22,918 nt of DNA from JBEKZQ01 sp049509675 (GCA_049509675.1 JBEKZQ010000025.1:1-22918), one strand, 5' to 3'. Numbered from the stretch's first letter, positions 1-6,845 are shown. The notes: generated from the sequence alone by a model not told the origin. Translations and numbers: made by a program.

Positions 1-1
1 A

Positions 2-58
2 TTACTTCGGTATGAGGCTCACCCGTCCGAAACGGCCGAAGAAAGGGTAGGACCATGA
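2..58 (+). CDS. 3' end of an unidentified upstream CDS (partial)
   Basis: Frame 2 is open from the window edge and ends at a TGA (56-58) that overlaps the ATG of the recombinase (55-57) as ATGA, the usual sign of translational coupling. Only about 18 residues are visible, ending in SETAEERVGP, and they match nothing I recognise. Small DNA-binding (excisionase-type) genes often sit directly before such recombinases, which would fit, but that is only positional inference. Frame 3 is also open up to a TAG at 46-48, so this call is weak. Confidence 0.3.
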   Translation, partial: LLRYEAHPSETAEERVGP

Positions 59-1188
59 AGGCGTGGCTTTTCCAGGATGTTCGCCAGAAACAGAAATTGG
101 GCGACAAGTGCCCCTGGTCGGTCGGCTGGTTCGATCCGGACGGCAAAAAACGATCCAAGCGGATCGGCTGCGAGTCGCGAGCAAAGACCTTCGCCCGAAA
201 GATCGAGGGTCAACTCGCTGCGGGCACCTACGAAAGCGACAGCCGCAAGAAGTGGGACCAGTTCAGGCCAGAGTACGAGCGGCGCGTCTTGGCCTTGATG
301 CCGCCGCAGACCCAAGAAGTGATTCTGCAATCGCTCGACAAGTTCCAGGAGATCGTCGAGCCGGCGAAGGTGGCAGCCATCCGTACCGCGACGATCGACG
401 ATTTCATTGGCAAGCGGCGCGAGGAGCGGGGGAGGAAGCCGGGCAGCAAGGTCTCTCCGGCGACGATCAACAAGGATCTTCGGCACCTCAAGGCCGCGCT
501 GAAGGTTGCGCAGGAGTGGGGATACCTCCCCAAGGTTCCGAAGATTCGCATGGTCAAGGAGCCGAAGAAGCTGGCGCGGTTCGTGAGTCCTGAGCACTTT
601 GCCGCAATGTACAAGGCTTGCGACGTGGCGGTCAGGCCGGCCGGCCAGGAATATGCCGCGGCCGAATGGTGGCGTGGGGTCTTGATGTTCGCCTACATGA
701 CCGGCTGGCGAATCTCGGAAATCGTCGGCGCCTTGACCTGGGATGACGTCTCCCTGGACGGCGGGCACGCCATCACGCGACACGGCGACAACAAGGGGAA
801 GCGCGACGAGCGGGTTCCCCTTCACCCCGTCGTGATCGAGCACCTTCGCAAGCTGGTCGACCTGGGGCCGGTCGTGTTCCCCTGGTCCTACGGCCGGCGG
901 ATGATGTACGATCAGTTCGGCCGCATCCAGGACGCCGCGGGAATCGATCTCCCCTGCCCGGAAAGGCACGAACACACGGAAGCGTGCCACCATTACGGGT
1001 TCCACGACTTCCGGCGGGCCTTTGCCACAATGAACGCCGATCGGTTGACGGGCGACGCGCTGCAGGCGCTGATGCGGCACAAGAGTTACACCACGACCCA
1101 ACGCTACATCAACATGGCCCGGCAACTCGACCAGTCGGTCAAGGTGCTCTACGTTCCGGACTTGCAGCCCAAAGAGGCGGAAGTCTGA
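55..1188 (+). CDS. Tyrosine recombinase / phage-type integrase
   Basis: A 377-residue site-specific recombinase of the lambda-integrase family, which cuts and rejoins DNA through a covalent phosphotyrosine. The catalytic residues are visible in order: Arg219 in the box-I motif TGWRISEI, the HDFRR motif near residue 316, RH in LMRHKS near 341, and the nucleophile Tyr351 in TTTQRYINMA. The N-terminal half (about residues 60-180) has the shape of a SAM-like core-binding domain, and a His/Cys-containing stretch (PERHEHTEACHHYGFHDF) precedes box II. The start at 55 is supported by a purine-rich GGGTAGGA upstream and by the ATGA overlap with the preceding frame. The gene runs toward the 3' end of tRNA-Leu about 110 bp away, the usual layout of an integrated element whose body lies to the left, outside the window. 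It could also be a resident, domesticated recombinase. Confidence 0.9.
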   Translation: MKAWLFQDVRQKQKLGDKCPWSVGWFDPDGKKRSKRIGCESRAKTFARKIEGQLAAGTYESDSRKKWDQFRPEYERRVLALMPPQTQEVILQSLDKFQEIVEPAKVAAIRTATIDDFIGKRREERGRKPGSKVSPATINKDLRHLKAALKVAQEWGYLPKVPKIRMVKEPKKLARFVSPEHFAAMYKACDVAVRPAGQEYAAAEWWRGVLMFAYMTGWRISEIVGALTWDDVSLDGGHAITRHGDNKGKRDERVPLHPVVIEHLRKLVDLGPVVFPWSYGRRMMYDQFGRIQDAAGIDLPCPERHEHTEACHHYGFHDFRRAFATMNADRLTGDALQALMRHKSYTTTQRYINMARQLDQSVKVLYVPDLQPKEAEV

Positions 1189-1245
1189 TCGGCTCTGGAG
1201 TGTTTATGGAGTGTTATCCCTGACGCCATTGGCCCGAAACGCAAG

Positions 1246-1292
1246 AAGCCCCGCAGCGACAAGTCACAAGTCATTGCGGGGCTTTGCTTTTA
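1246..1292. terminator. Bidirectional rho-independent-type terminator between integrase and tRNA-Leu
   Basis: A perfect 10-bp stem, AAGCCCCGCA (1246-1255) with TGCGGGGCTT (1275-1284), encloses a 19-nt loop holding a short direct repeat (acaagtcacaagtca). On the plus strand it is followed by TTGCTTTTAG, which fits termination of the integrase. On the minus strand it lies just past the 3' end of the tRNA and would end that transcript too, though its T tract is poorer. Confidence 0.7.
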
Positions 1293-1296
1293 GAAC

Positions 1297-1381
1297 TAGC
1301 CGAGATGGGACTCGAACCCATACGGGAGTAACCCCCCACAGGATTTTAAATCCTGTGCGTCTGCCATTCCGCCACTCGGCC
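1297..1381 (-). tRNA. tRNA-Leu(UAA)
   Basis: The minus strand folds as a class II tRNA of 85 nt: acceptor GGCCGAG pairing with CTCGGCT (first pair G-U), then TG, a D-arm of GCGGAATGGCAGACGC, an anticodon stem CAGGA/TCCTG with loop TTTAAAA giving anticodon TAA, a long variable arm (GTGGGGGGTTACTCCC), and a T-arm containing GGGTTCGAGTCCC. Discriminator base is A73, as expected for leucine. CCA is not encoded. It reads UUA and UUG codons. It lies 112 nt downstream of leuA on the same strand with no evident promoter between them, so it could be transcribed with leuA. Confidence 0.95.
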
Positions 1382-1386
1382 CCGGG

Positions 1387-1422
1387 GGAATCGACGCGCC
1401 ACGGACGACGCGCGTCGATTCC
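1387..1422 (-). other. 12-bp hairpin between leuA and tRNA-Leu
   Basis: GGAATCGACGCG (1387-1398) and CGCGTCGATTCC (1411-1422) are perfect inverted repeats with a 12-nt loop. On the minus strand the hairpin follows leuA and ends six bases before the tRNA 5' end. It is followed by CCCGGGG rather than a T tract, so it is a poor intrinsic terminator. It may instead be a processing or stability hairpin between the leuA message and the tRNA. Confidence 0.5.
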
Positions 1423-1493
1423 TCGCCATGTCGCTCGCCAAACAGGACCGTGCCTGCGCGTTTGCGCTTGCCCACGTTCCTGCTGAAGTCGGA

Positions 1494-3041
1494 CTACCGC
1501 TTGCCGCCGTCGCCAAGGGCGGCGATGCGGTTCAGCGCGTTGAGAAAGGCCCGCGCGCTGGCCTCCACACTGTCGGTCGATACGCCGCGGCCGCGATACA
1601 GCCGGCCTTCGTGCTCCACTTGCACCGCCACCTCGCCCTGCGCGTCTTTGCCGACCGTCACGCTATGCACGCTGAAATCCTTGCAGGCGGCGCGGATGCC
1701 CGTCAGCTCTTCAATCGCCAGGAAGATCGCGTCGATGGGGCCGTCGCCGCAGGCCATTTCGGTGCTCACCTCCTGCGTGCCGCGGCGCAGCCGCAGGCTC
1801 ACGTTCGGGATCTTGCCCGTTCCCGTAGTCACCGCATAGGCGACCAGGGACCACAGATCGGTCACGGTATGGATCTCCTGTTCGATCAGGGCCGTGATGT
1901 CGGCGTCGTAGATGTCCTTTTTCTTGTCGGCGAGGACCTTCAGGGCGTCGGAGATCTTCTGCAGTTGCTCGGGCGCGAGTTGATAGCCGAGGGATTTGGC
2001 CCGATTGGCCAGGGCGGCCCGGCCGCTGTGCTTGCCCAGGACCAGGTCGGTCATGGCGAAGCCGACGTCCTCCGGCCGCATGATCTCGTAGGTGGAACGT
2101 TCTTTGAGGATGCCGTCCTGATGGATGCCGGCCTCGTGGGCGAAGGCGTTCTGGCCCACGATGGCCTTGTTGCGTTGCACCTGGATTCCCGTGACGTTGG
2201 CGACCAGGCGGCTGGTGGGCACGAGGCGGCGGCTGTTGATGTGCGTGTCGGCATGATAGTAGTCGTGCCGCGTGCGCAGGGCCATGACGATTTCTTCCAG
2301 GGAACAATTGCCGGCCCGCTCGCCGATGCCGTTGATGGTACACTCGACCTGGCCGGCGCCGGCCTCGACGGCGGCCAGGCTGTTGGCGACGGCCATGCCC
2401 AGGTCGTTGTGACAGTGGACGCTGACGATCGCCTTATCGATGTTGGGCACGCGCTGGCGGAGGGTGCGGATCACGTTGCCCATGTGCGCGGGCGTGGCAT
2501 AGCCCACGGTGTCGGGGATATTGACCGTGGTGGCGCCGGCGGCGATGGCGGCCTCGACCACTTTGCAGAGGAAGTCGCTTTCCGTGCGGGCGGCGTCCTC
2601 GGGCGAGAACTCGACGTCACGGCAGTAAGCGACGGCCCGCTGCACTCCGGCCACCGCCTGGCGGACGACTTCCTCCTTGTCCATCTTCAATTTGAACTCG
2701 CGGTGTACGGCGCTGGTGGCCAGGAAGACGTGGATCCGCGGCTGTTGGGCATGCTCGACCGCCTCCCAGGCGCGATCGATGTCTTCGTTGCGGCAGCGGG
2801 CCAGGCCGCAGACGACCGCCCCGCGAACCGTCTTGGCGATCTGCCGCACGGCCTCGAAATCGCCGGGCGAGGCGATGGGAAAACCGGCCTCGATCACGTC
2901 CACGCCCAACGCCACCAGGGCCTGGGCGATCTCCAGCTTCTCCTCCAGGTTCATGCTCGCTCCGGGCGACTGCTCGCCGTCGCGGAGCGTGGTGTCGAAG
3001 ATGACGATCTGCCGTGAAGGGGTATTGCTCGTTTCGGTCAT
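1494..3041 (-). CDS. leuA: 2-isopropylmalate synthase
   Basis: A 515-residue enzyme that condenses acetyl-CoA with 2-oxoisovalerate to give 2-isopropylmalate, the first committed step of leucine synthesis in the cytoplasm. The HMGL-like TIM barrel starts with the catalytic signature FDTTLRDGEQSPG (residues 15-27). The metal-binding HCHND lies near residue 207, followed by GAGQVECTINGIGERAGN. The flexible-domain motifs HEAGIHQDG and LGKHSGR are present, and the C-terminal 130 residues fit the LeuA allosteric domain that binds leucine. Length is normal for the bacterial short-type LeuA family. The start at 3041 has AGGA 11 nt upstream, a modest ribosome site. It is preceded by a leucine-rich leader peptide, antiterminator and terminator, so transcription attenuation is expected in addition to feedback inhibition. 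tRNA-Leu(UAA) follows on the same strand. The citramalate-synthase alternative is less likely given the fit across all motifs. Confidence 0.96.
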   Translation of the reverse strand: MTETSNTPSRQIVIFDTTLRDGEQSPGASMNLEEKLEIAQALVALGVDVIEAGFPIASPGDFEAVRQIAKTVRGAVVCGLARCRNEDIDRAWEAVEHAQQPRIHVFLATSAVHREFKLKMDKEEVVRQAVAGVQRAVAYCRDVEFSPEDAARTESDFLCKVVEAAIAAGATTVNIPDTVGYATPAHMGNVIRTLRQRVPNIDKAIVSVHCHNDLGMAVANSLAAVEAGAGQVECTINGIGERAGNCSLEEIVMALRTRHDYYHADTHINSRRLVPTSRLVANVTGIQVQRNKAIVGQNAFAHEAGIHQDGILKERSTYEIMRPEDVGFAMTDLVLGKHSGRAALANRAKSLGYQLAPEQLQKISDALKVLADKKKDIYDADITALIEQEIHTVTDLWSLVAYAVTTGTGKIPNVSLRLRRGTQEVSTEMACGDGPIDAIFLAIEELTGIRAACKDFSVHSVTVGKDAQGEVAVQVEHEGRLYRGRGVSTDSVEASARAFLNALNRIAALGDGGKR

Positions 3042-3305
3042 GAGATTCTTTTTCCTGTCGGATAGGGGTCAAAGGGAATGATTGGTTGCTGCCATACTTC
3101 GCGCGGTTTGAAATGGTCCCAACCGCAGCAACAGGGAACAGTTCGCGCCGTCAAGAACCGTTCACACCATGAAACGCCGACCCTTGGTCGGCGCGGGCAA
3201 CACCAACCACGCCCTCGTGGGCCCGATGCGTCGAGTAGCGGCCGCAAACTGATCCATGACAGGAATCCGCTCAAAAGTCCGAGTCCGTAGAACGTACTGG
3301 ATAAC
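3042..3305 (-). other. Long untranslated spacer between attenuator and leuA
   Basis: After the attenuator terminator, 264 nt remain before the leuA ATG. I see no convincing gene. An 89-codon frame with a TTG start (3307-3038) overlaps the leuA start but shows no family and no ribosome site. An 8-bp hairpin, CGCCGACC (3175-3182) with GGTCGGCG (3186-3193), is the only clear structure. The length is unusual for an attenuated biosynthetic gene. Confidence 0.5.
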
Positions 3306-3340
3306 AAAAAAACCCCAGGGCCGAGTCGGCCTTGGGGTTC
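3306..3340 (-). terminator. Attenuator terminator upstream of leuA
   Basis: On the minus strand AACCCCAAGGCC, loop GACTC and GGCCCTGGGGTT form a 12-position stem with one A-C mismatch, followed at once by seven T residues (3312-3306). The T tract is on the minus strand only, so it acts on transcripts heading toward leuA. Its 5' arm (3340-3326) can instead pair with the antiterminator segment at 3390-3376. Confidence 0.88.
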
Positions 3341-3375
3341 TAATAATTCCTTTGCGAGGAAAGCCGTTTGGGCGT

Positions 3376-3429
3376 GAACCTCAGGGCCGACGCTTGGTCA
3401 GCGCCAATAACAACAGCCGTAAGAGGTTC
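3376..3429 (-). promoter_or_regulatory. Protector and antiterminator segments of the leucine attenuator
   Basis: Segment 1 (3429-3423, GAACCTC) is perfectly complementary to the 3' half of segment 2 (3390-3376, TCGGCCCTGAGGTTC). Segment 2 pairs at 13 of 15 positions with the 5' arm of the terminator (3340-3326, GAACCCCAAGGCCGA). Segment 1 lies inside the first leucine codons of the leader and segment 2 spans the leader stop codon. A ribosome stalled on the Leu codons would free segment 2 to block the terminator, and a ribosome reaching the stop would cover segment 2 and let the terminator form. The pairing is seen in the sequence; the mechanism is inferred from enteric leu, his and trp operons. 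Confidence 0.82.
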
Positions 3430-3443
3430 GACAACCCGGTCAC
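3381..3443 (-). CDS. Leucine leader peptide of leuA (leuL-like)
   Basis: A 20-codon frame, GTG to TGA, reads MTGLSNLLRLLLLALTKRRP. Eight of the 20 residues are leucine, including runs LL and LLLL, encoded as TTG, CTC, TTA, CTG, TTG, TTA, TTG and CTG; five of these are read by tRNA-Leu(UAA). The GTG start is supported by GGGAG (3456-3452) eight bases upstream. An ATG seven bases earlier in another frame (3450) is too close to that site and has no leucine run. The peptide itself is expected to have no function beyond sensing charged leucyl-tRNA while being translated. It sits about 100 nt after the predicted start of transcription and 41 nt before the attenuator hairpin. Confidence 0.85.
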   Translation of the reverse strand: MTGLSNLLRLLLLALTKRRP

Positions 3444-3547
3444 GCCGCATTCTCCCGCGAAACGAGAACCAACGAACGATTCAAATACATTACCTGCCTG
3501 TGCCGCTTTTCCCTTGTTCGGCCAGTGCCGCCGCACAAGTTCATATA

Positions 3548-3576
3548 AGTTTAGCAGAATCTTCCGGGCAGGTCAA
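3548..3576 (-). promoter_or_regulatory. Predicted leuA promoter (sigma-70 type)
   Basis: TTGACC (3576-3571), a 17-nt spacer and TAAACT (3553-3548) lie on the minus strand, giving a start near 3541 and a leader of about 500 nt before leuA. The match is 5/6 at -35 and 4/6 at -10. The MITE-like element and its direct repeat end only 8 bp upstream of the -35 box. Confidence 0.6.
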
Positions 3577-3584
3577 GTTGGGCC

Positions 3585-3724
3585 GATTGGGAAACAGGAG
3601 AACTGCAAAGTCTGACGCCAAGGGGTCAGGTCCATGTTTTCGGTCCAAGTCTAGTTAATTGGCTGCGCCTATCAGCCGAAAAATGGACCAGACCCCGACT
3701 TTGCAGTTCTCCTGGATTGGGAAA
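3585..3724. mobile_element. MITE-like element with 18-bp terminal inverted repeats and 10-bp flanking direct repeat
   Basis: The 120-bp body (3595-3714) begins CAGGAGAACTGCAAAGTC and ends with its exact reverse complement (3697-3714). Directly outside, GATTGGGAAA occurs at 3585-3594 and again at 3715-3724, as a target-site duplication would. Inside the ends is a second inverted pair, GGGGTCAGGTCCAT (3622-3635) and ATGGACCAGACCCC (3683-3696, one mismatch), followed inward by TTTTCGG/CCGAAAA. No transposase is encoded, so it would be moved in trans. The right repeat abuts the stop codon of the histidine kinase gene, and the left one lies just upstream of the leuA -35 box. Possibly it also serves as a 3' hairpin for the kinase transcript. 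Confidence 0.72.
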
Positions 3725-5395
3725 TTAGAGTGACGGATCTTCGGCAGGCTGCGCCAGGATGACGGCCATCAGGTGCTCGGTGTTCTCGCCCTTGGTCAGA
3801 TAGGCCACGGCGCCGGCCTCGCGCATGGCGGCCGCCGTGCTCTCGCCCTCGTGCATGGAGAAGCCGATCAGCCGGACGTTGGGCAAAGCGGCCGTAATGC
3901 GGCGGGCGGCCTCGATGCCGGTCAGCCGCGGCATGGTCACGTCCATGAGCACCACGTCGGGATGAGTTTGCAGGGCCCTTTCCACGGCCTCCTGACCGTC
4001 GCTGGCCTCGAAGACCTGCTCGACCTCCGGCCTGGCGCGGAGCAACTCGGCCAGGCCCCGGCGGAGGACCGGATGGTCGTCGGCCAGCAGCACGCGTAGT
4101 CCGCCGGTATGAAAGACCCGGGGCAGCGCGGCGGCAGAGAGTTCCGCGCCCCCCTGCACCGGGACACGTGGAAGACTTCTTGCTTGCGGCACGACGACGC
4201 TGATGCGGGTCCCTTCCTGCGGACGGGAGTCGACCTCCATGCGACCGCCGAGCAACTCCAGGCGCTCGCGAACACTGAACAAGCCGAAACCGCCGTCTCT
4301 GCCGTTTGAGGGCAACCGCGGCGGAGCGATGCCGATGCCGTTATCGCGCACTTCGACGCGGATTGCGCCGTCGTCGCAGCGGGCCAGGCGAATCTGGGCA
4401 CTATCGGCCCGGGCGTGCTTGACCACGTTGAAAAGCAACTCGCGGACGCACTGGAAGAGGAACAACCGCGTCGCCTCGTCGTTGGGCTCGCAGCTTGCGT
4501 CGGCGTGGACCACGGTCGGCAGGCCATGCTTCTCCTCCATCCGCCGCGCCAGCCATTCCAACCCCGCCACCAGGCCCACGTCGTAGACCACGGGCGGACT
4601 GAGCTCGATGGTCAGCGACCGCGATTCGTTGATCGACTCATCAATGAGGTGATCGACTTCCTCGACGATCCGCTGGTTGCCGTTTTCCGCCCCACGGCGG
4701 CGCAACTGGCCGACCTTCATGCGGGCGGCGACCAGGATCTGCTGGAGGTGATCATGGAGCACTTGGGCCAGGCGGCGGCGTTCGCGCTGCTCGGTGTGAT
4801 TGAGCTCTGCCGCCAAGCGACGGAGTTGACCGGCGCGCTGCTCGAGTTCCGCCGTGCGCTGGACCACGCGCTGCTCCAAGGTTTCGTTGAGGCTCTTCAG
4901 GGCCGCCTCGGCTTGGATCTGCCGGGTGACGTCGAAATGTATTACGACGACGCCGGGGCAGCCATGGCACGGACGCGTGGCATGCATCCGGTACCAACGT
5001 TGTTGCGTGGGCGAGTGGCAGGGGTAATCCAACGTGAATTCGTACCGCCGGCCGGCCAGAATGTCGCCAATACCGGCCAGCGCACGGTCCGCACATGGGT
5101 CGGCGCGCTCGGCCGATCTCCGGCACACGGCCAGGTAATCGGCCCCCACTCCAACGCCCTCGGGAGATCCGTTCTGTGTGGCGAAGCGGGTCCAAGAATC
5201 ATTGACCGCCACGATCCTTCCTTGGCCGTCCAGTACGGCCACGTGCTCGGGCAGGGAGTCCAGGATCGTTTGCTTCAGCGTTTCGCTCTGTCGCAGCACC
5301 TCCTGGGCCGATTCCAGGGCTGCAAGGCGAGCCCGCAAATCACGAGTCTCCCCGTGCGATCGTCCGTTTGTCTTCTCGTCGTCGTTGCCGCACAT
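3725..5395 (-). CDS. Hybrid histidine kinase: PAS, HisKA_3, HATPase and receiver
   Basis: A 556-residue soluble sensor kinase with no membrane segment. A short coiled coil (about residues 15-40) leads into a PAS domain (about 40-165, LDSLPEHVAVLDGQGRIVAVNDSW). A second coiled coil and a NarL/DegS-type HisKA_3 dimerisation domain follow, with the phospho-accepting His near residue 212 in RRRLAQVLHDHLQQ. The HATPase domain has its N box (ELLFNVVKHA), DNGIGI and GGFGLFSVRERL. The last 120 residues are a receiver with LLADDHPVLRRG near 438, phospho-acceptor Asp near 483 in VVLMDVTMP, and Lys near 531 in YLTKGE. HisKA_3 kinases usually act on separate NarL/LuxR regulators; here the receiver has no DNA-binding HTH, so it may relay phosphate or act by protein contact. 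The start is backed by GGAG seven bases upstream. A stronger AGGAGG lies about 25 bases upstream with no start behind it. The signal sensed by PAS is unknown. Confidence 0.9.
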   Translation of the reverse strand: MCGNDDEKTNGRSHGETRDLRARLAALESAQEVLRQSETLKQTILDSLPEHVAVLDGQGRIVAVNDSWTRFATQNGSPEGVGVGADYLAVCRRSAERADPCADRALAGIGDILAGRRYEFTLDYPCHSPTQQRWYRMHATRPCHGCPGVVVIHFDVTRQIQAEAALKSLNETLEQRVVQRTAELEQRAGQLRRLAAELNHTEQRERRRLAQVLHDHLQQILVAARMKVGQLRRRGAENGNQRIVEEVDHLIDESINESRSLTIELSPPVVYDVGLVAGLEWLARRMEEKHGLPTVVHADASCEPNDEATRLFLFQCVRELLFNVVKHARADSAQIRLARCDDGAIRVEVRDNGIGIAPPRLPSNGRDGGFGLFSVRERLELLGGRMEVDSRPQEGTRISVVVPQARSLPRVPVQGGAELSAAALPRVFHTGGLRVLLADDHPVLRRGLAELLRARPEVEQVFEASDGQEAVERALQTHPDVVLMDVTMPRLTGIEAARRITAALPNVRLIGFSMHEGESTAAAMREAGAVAYLTKGENTEHLMAVILAQPAEDPSL

Positions 5396-5584
5396 GGTTG
5401 CTCCGCACAGATCGGGTGTCGCCTCCTTACAGCCTCTTACTCTATTTCAACCGAGATGGCGGCTAAATTCGATCGGGACGTATCTGACGCCACTTTGGGT
5501 CACAGTGATTCCCCACCATAGAGTGTACAACACGCGGTAGGCTACTGGCGCTCCGGGTTAGTTTGCCAGCATGGATAATTCGCT

Positions 5585-6709
5585 CTACCACTGGCCGCTC
5601 TTGCGGATGGCGGTCGAGGAAATGTCGTGGCGAAACTGCTCGGCCGGGACCTGGCGACAGAGGCCCAGCAGAGTGTGCGGCAGTTGGAGGTCCGACAAGC
5701 CCGTGAAGCTGGCGCCTTCGTCGCGCCCGAACACCAGGAAGCGGCAGCCCTGGGCGGCCATCCGCTCGATGGCCCGGTGGCAGGCGGCCGGGTCGTCGCC
5801 GTAATAGCGGGGCGAGGCGATCCGCCGCAACGTGTCGGTGCCGACGATGAACGTGGCCCCGGGAAACAGCCCGGACTTCTCCTCGAAGGTGGCCGCCCGG
5901 GTCAGCCATACCGGTTGCTGCGGAGGAATCTGGCCCAAGCGACGTTGGATTTCCAGAAAATCGATGGGCGGCTTGTCCGGGTTGCGGATCGAGATTTCCA
6001 GAGCCACGGGCAGCCCCAACAGTTCCGCGGCCAGCTCGACCATGCGGCAGTGGCCGGCGTGCAAGGGGTTGAATGCCCCGGGAAAGATTGCCGCATCCGG
6101 CCGGGGGGTTTGGCCCTGGCAGACCCGCTCCGTGCGGCCCAGCAGCAGATCCTGCCACGGCTGCGGCGCGAGGATTTCGGCATGCTCGATCCGTTCGCCT
6201 TCTCGCAAGAGCAGTTCCAGCCGCGTCGGCAGGCCACAGGCCGCGGCCACCACGTTGAGCATCAGGCGGCTGACGAGATCCTCCTCGTCGGCGCGCGTTC
6301 GCTGTTGCTTCTGGAACTCCAATGACCAGGTGGCAGTGCAGGCCGCGGTTTGCAGGGCGAGGTGGGCCCGATGTGGGCCGCGTTTCGCGCGGTCGGTGGC
6401 CAGACTGGCGGTCGAAGCGATACCGGCCAACTCGGCATCGCCACTGCCGTACTTCCTTGCCCGTTGGAAGGCCGCTACGGCCATGGCCCGGGCGGTGGGT
6501 AACGAGCAGAACTGGTCCGGCCGGCTGCCCAGCCAGGAGACCATAGCCCCCTCCGAATAGGGTATGACCGCCTCCAAGACGGTCCGCGAGGCCCCGGGTA
6601 CTTCGAGCAAGGCGGCAATCGCCCGCGCGCCGCCACCGCTTGCGGCCAAAACCACTCGCGTGGGGGTTGCGTGGATTTCCTGAACAATCTGGCTGGGCGA
6701 GAGCGACAT
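5585..6709 (-). CDS. Fusion of CinA C-terminal (PncC-like) domain and NadD-like nucleotidyltransferase
   Basis: A 374-residue protein joining two NAD-related folds. Residues 1 to about 165 resemble the CinA C-terminal/nicotinamide-mononucleotide amidohydrolase domain: AASGGGARAIAALLEVPGASRTVLEAVIPYSEGAM matches the family pattern, but the usual ESCTGG becomes AASGGG and the Lys of the YSNEAK-type motif becomes Met, so amidase activity is uncertain. From about residue 210, AIFPGAFNPLHAGH carries the HxGH motif of the nucleotidyltransferase superfamily, and ISSTAIR near the C terminus is the matching KMSKS-like motif. If both halves work, the protein would turn NMN into nicotinate mononucleotide and then adenylylate it. 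I chose the ATG at 6709 because AGGAAGGAG lies ten bases upstream; a TTG at 6751 would add 14 unconvincing residues. It is divergent from the coiled-coil gene at 6846. Confidence 0.8.
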   Translation of the reverse strand: MSLSPSQIVQEIHATPTRVVLAASGGGARAIAALLEVPGASRTVLEAVIPYSEGAMVSWLGSRPDQFCSLPTARAMAVAAFQRARKYGSGDAELAGIASTASLATDRAKRGPHRAHLALQTAACTATWSLEFQKQQRTRADEEDLVSRLMLNVVAAACGLPTRLELLLREGERIEHAEILAPQPWQDLLLGRTERVCQGQTPRPDAAIFPGAFNPLHAGHCRMVELAAELLGLPVALEISIRNPDKPPIDFLEIQRRLGQIPPQQPVWLTRAATFEEKSGLFPGATFIVGTDTLRRIASPRYYGDDPAACHRAIERMAAQGCRFLVFGRDEGASFTGLSDLQLPHTLLGLCRQVPAEQFRHDISSTAIRKSGQW

Positions 6710-6819
6710 GGCGTGTGGACTCCTTCCTATTCTAGCCCGCGGAATTTCCAAGATCGGCCCTTGGCCGGCGAATCAACCTATGGAGGCGGCGGCTTTCTCG
6801 CTGGCCCGGTGCTATCGAT

Positions 6820-6825
6820 TACACT
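6820..6825 (+). promoter_or_regulatory. Possible -10 box for the coiled-coil/FHA/kinase unit
   Basis: TACACT lies 20 bases before the ATG at 6846, between the divergent genes. No convincing -35 box is seen at 17 bp. The similar TACAAT is found before the kinase and heparinase genes. Confidence 0.3.
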
Positions 6826-6845
6826 CTGTTGGGGAGGACGCGACA

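Noticed and set aside
1428..3017. 529-codon open frame on the plus strand
   Set aside because: It is antisense to leuA, whose motifs are unambiguous.
3306..3443. T-box riboswitch upstream of leuA
   Set aside because: I see no T-box consensus or specifier-loop layout, whereas a translated Leu-rich leader and overlapping pairings explain the structure fully.
3340..3450. Alternative leader frame with ATG at 3450 ending in TAG just before the terminator
   Set aside because: Its start is only two or three bases from the GGGAG site and it lacks a run of one amino acid. The GTG frame has proper spacing, eight Leu codons and a stop inside the antiterminator arm.
3256..3658. Plus-strand frames of 119 and 96 codons
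   Set aside because: They cross the attenuator, promoter and MITE-like element and have no family, so they are chance frames.
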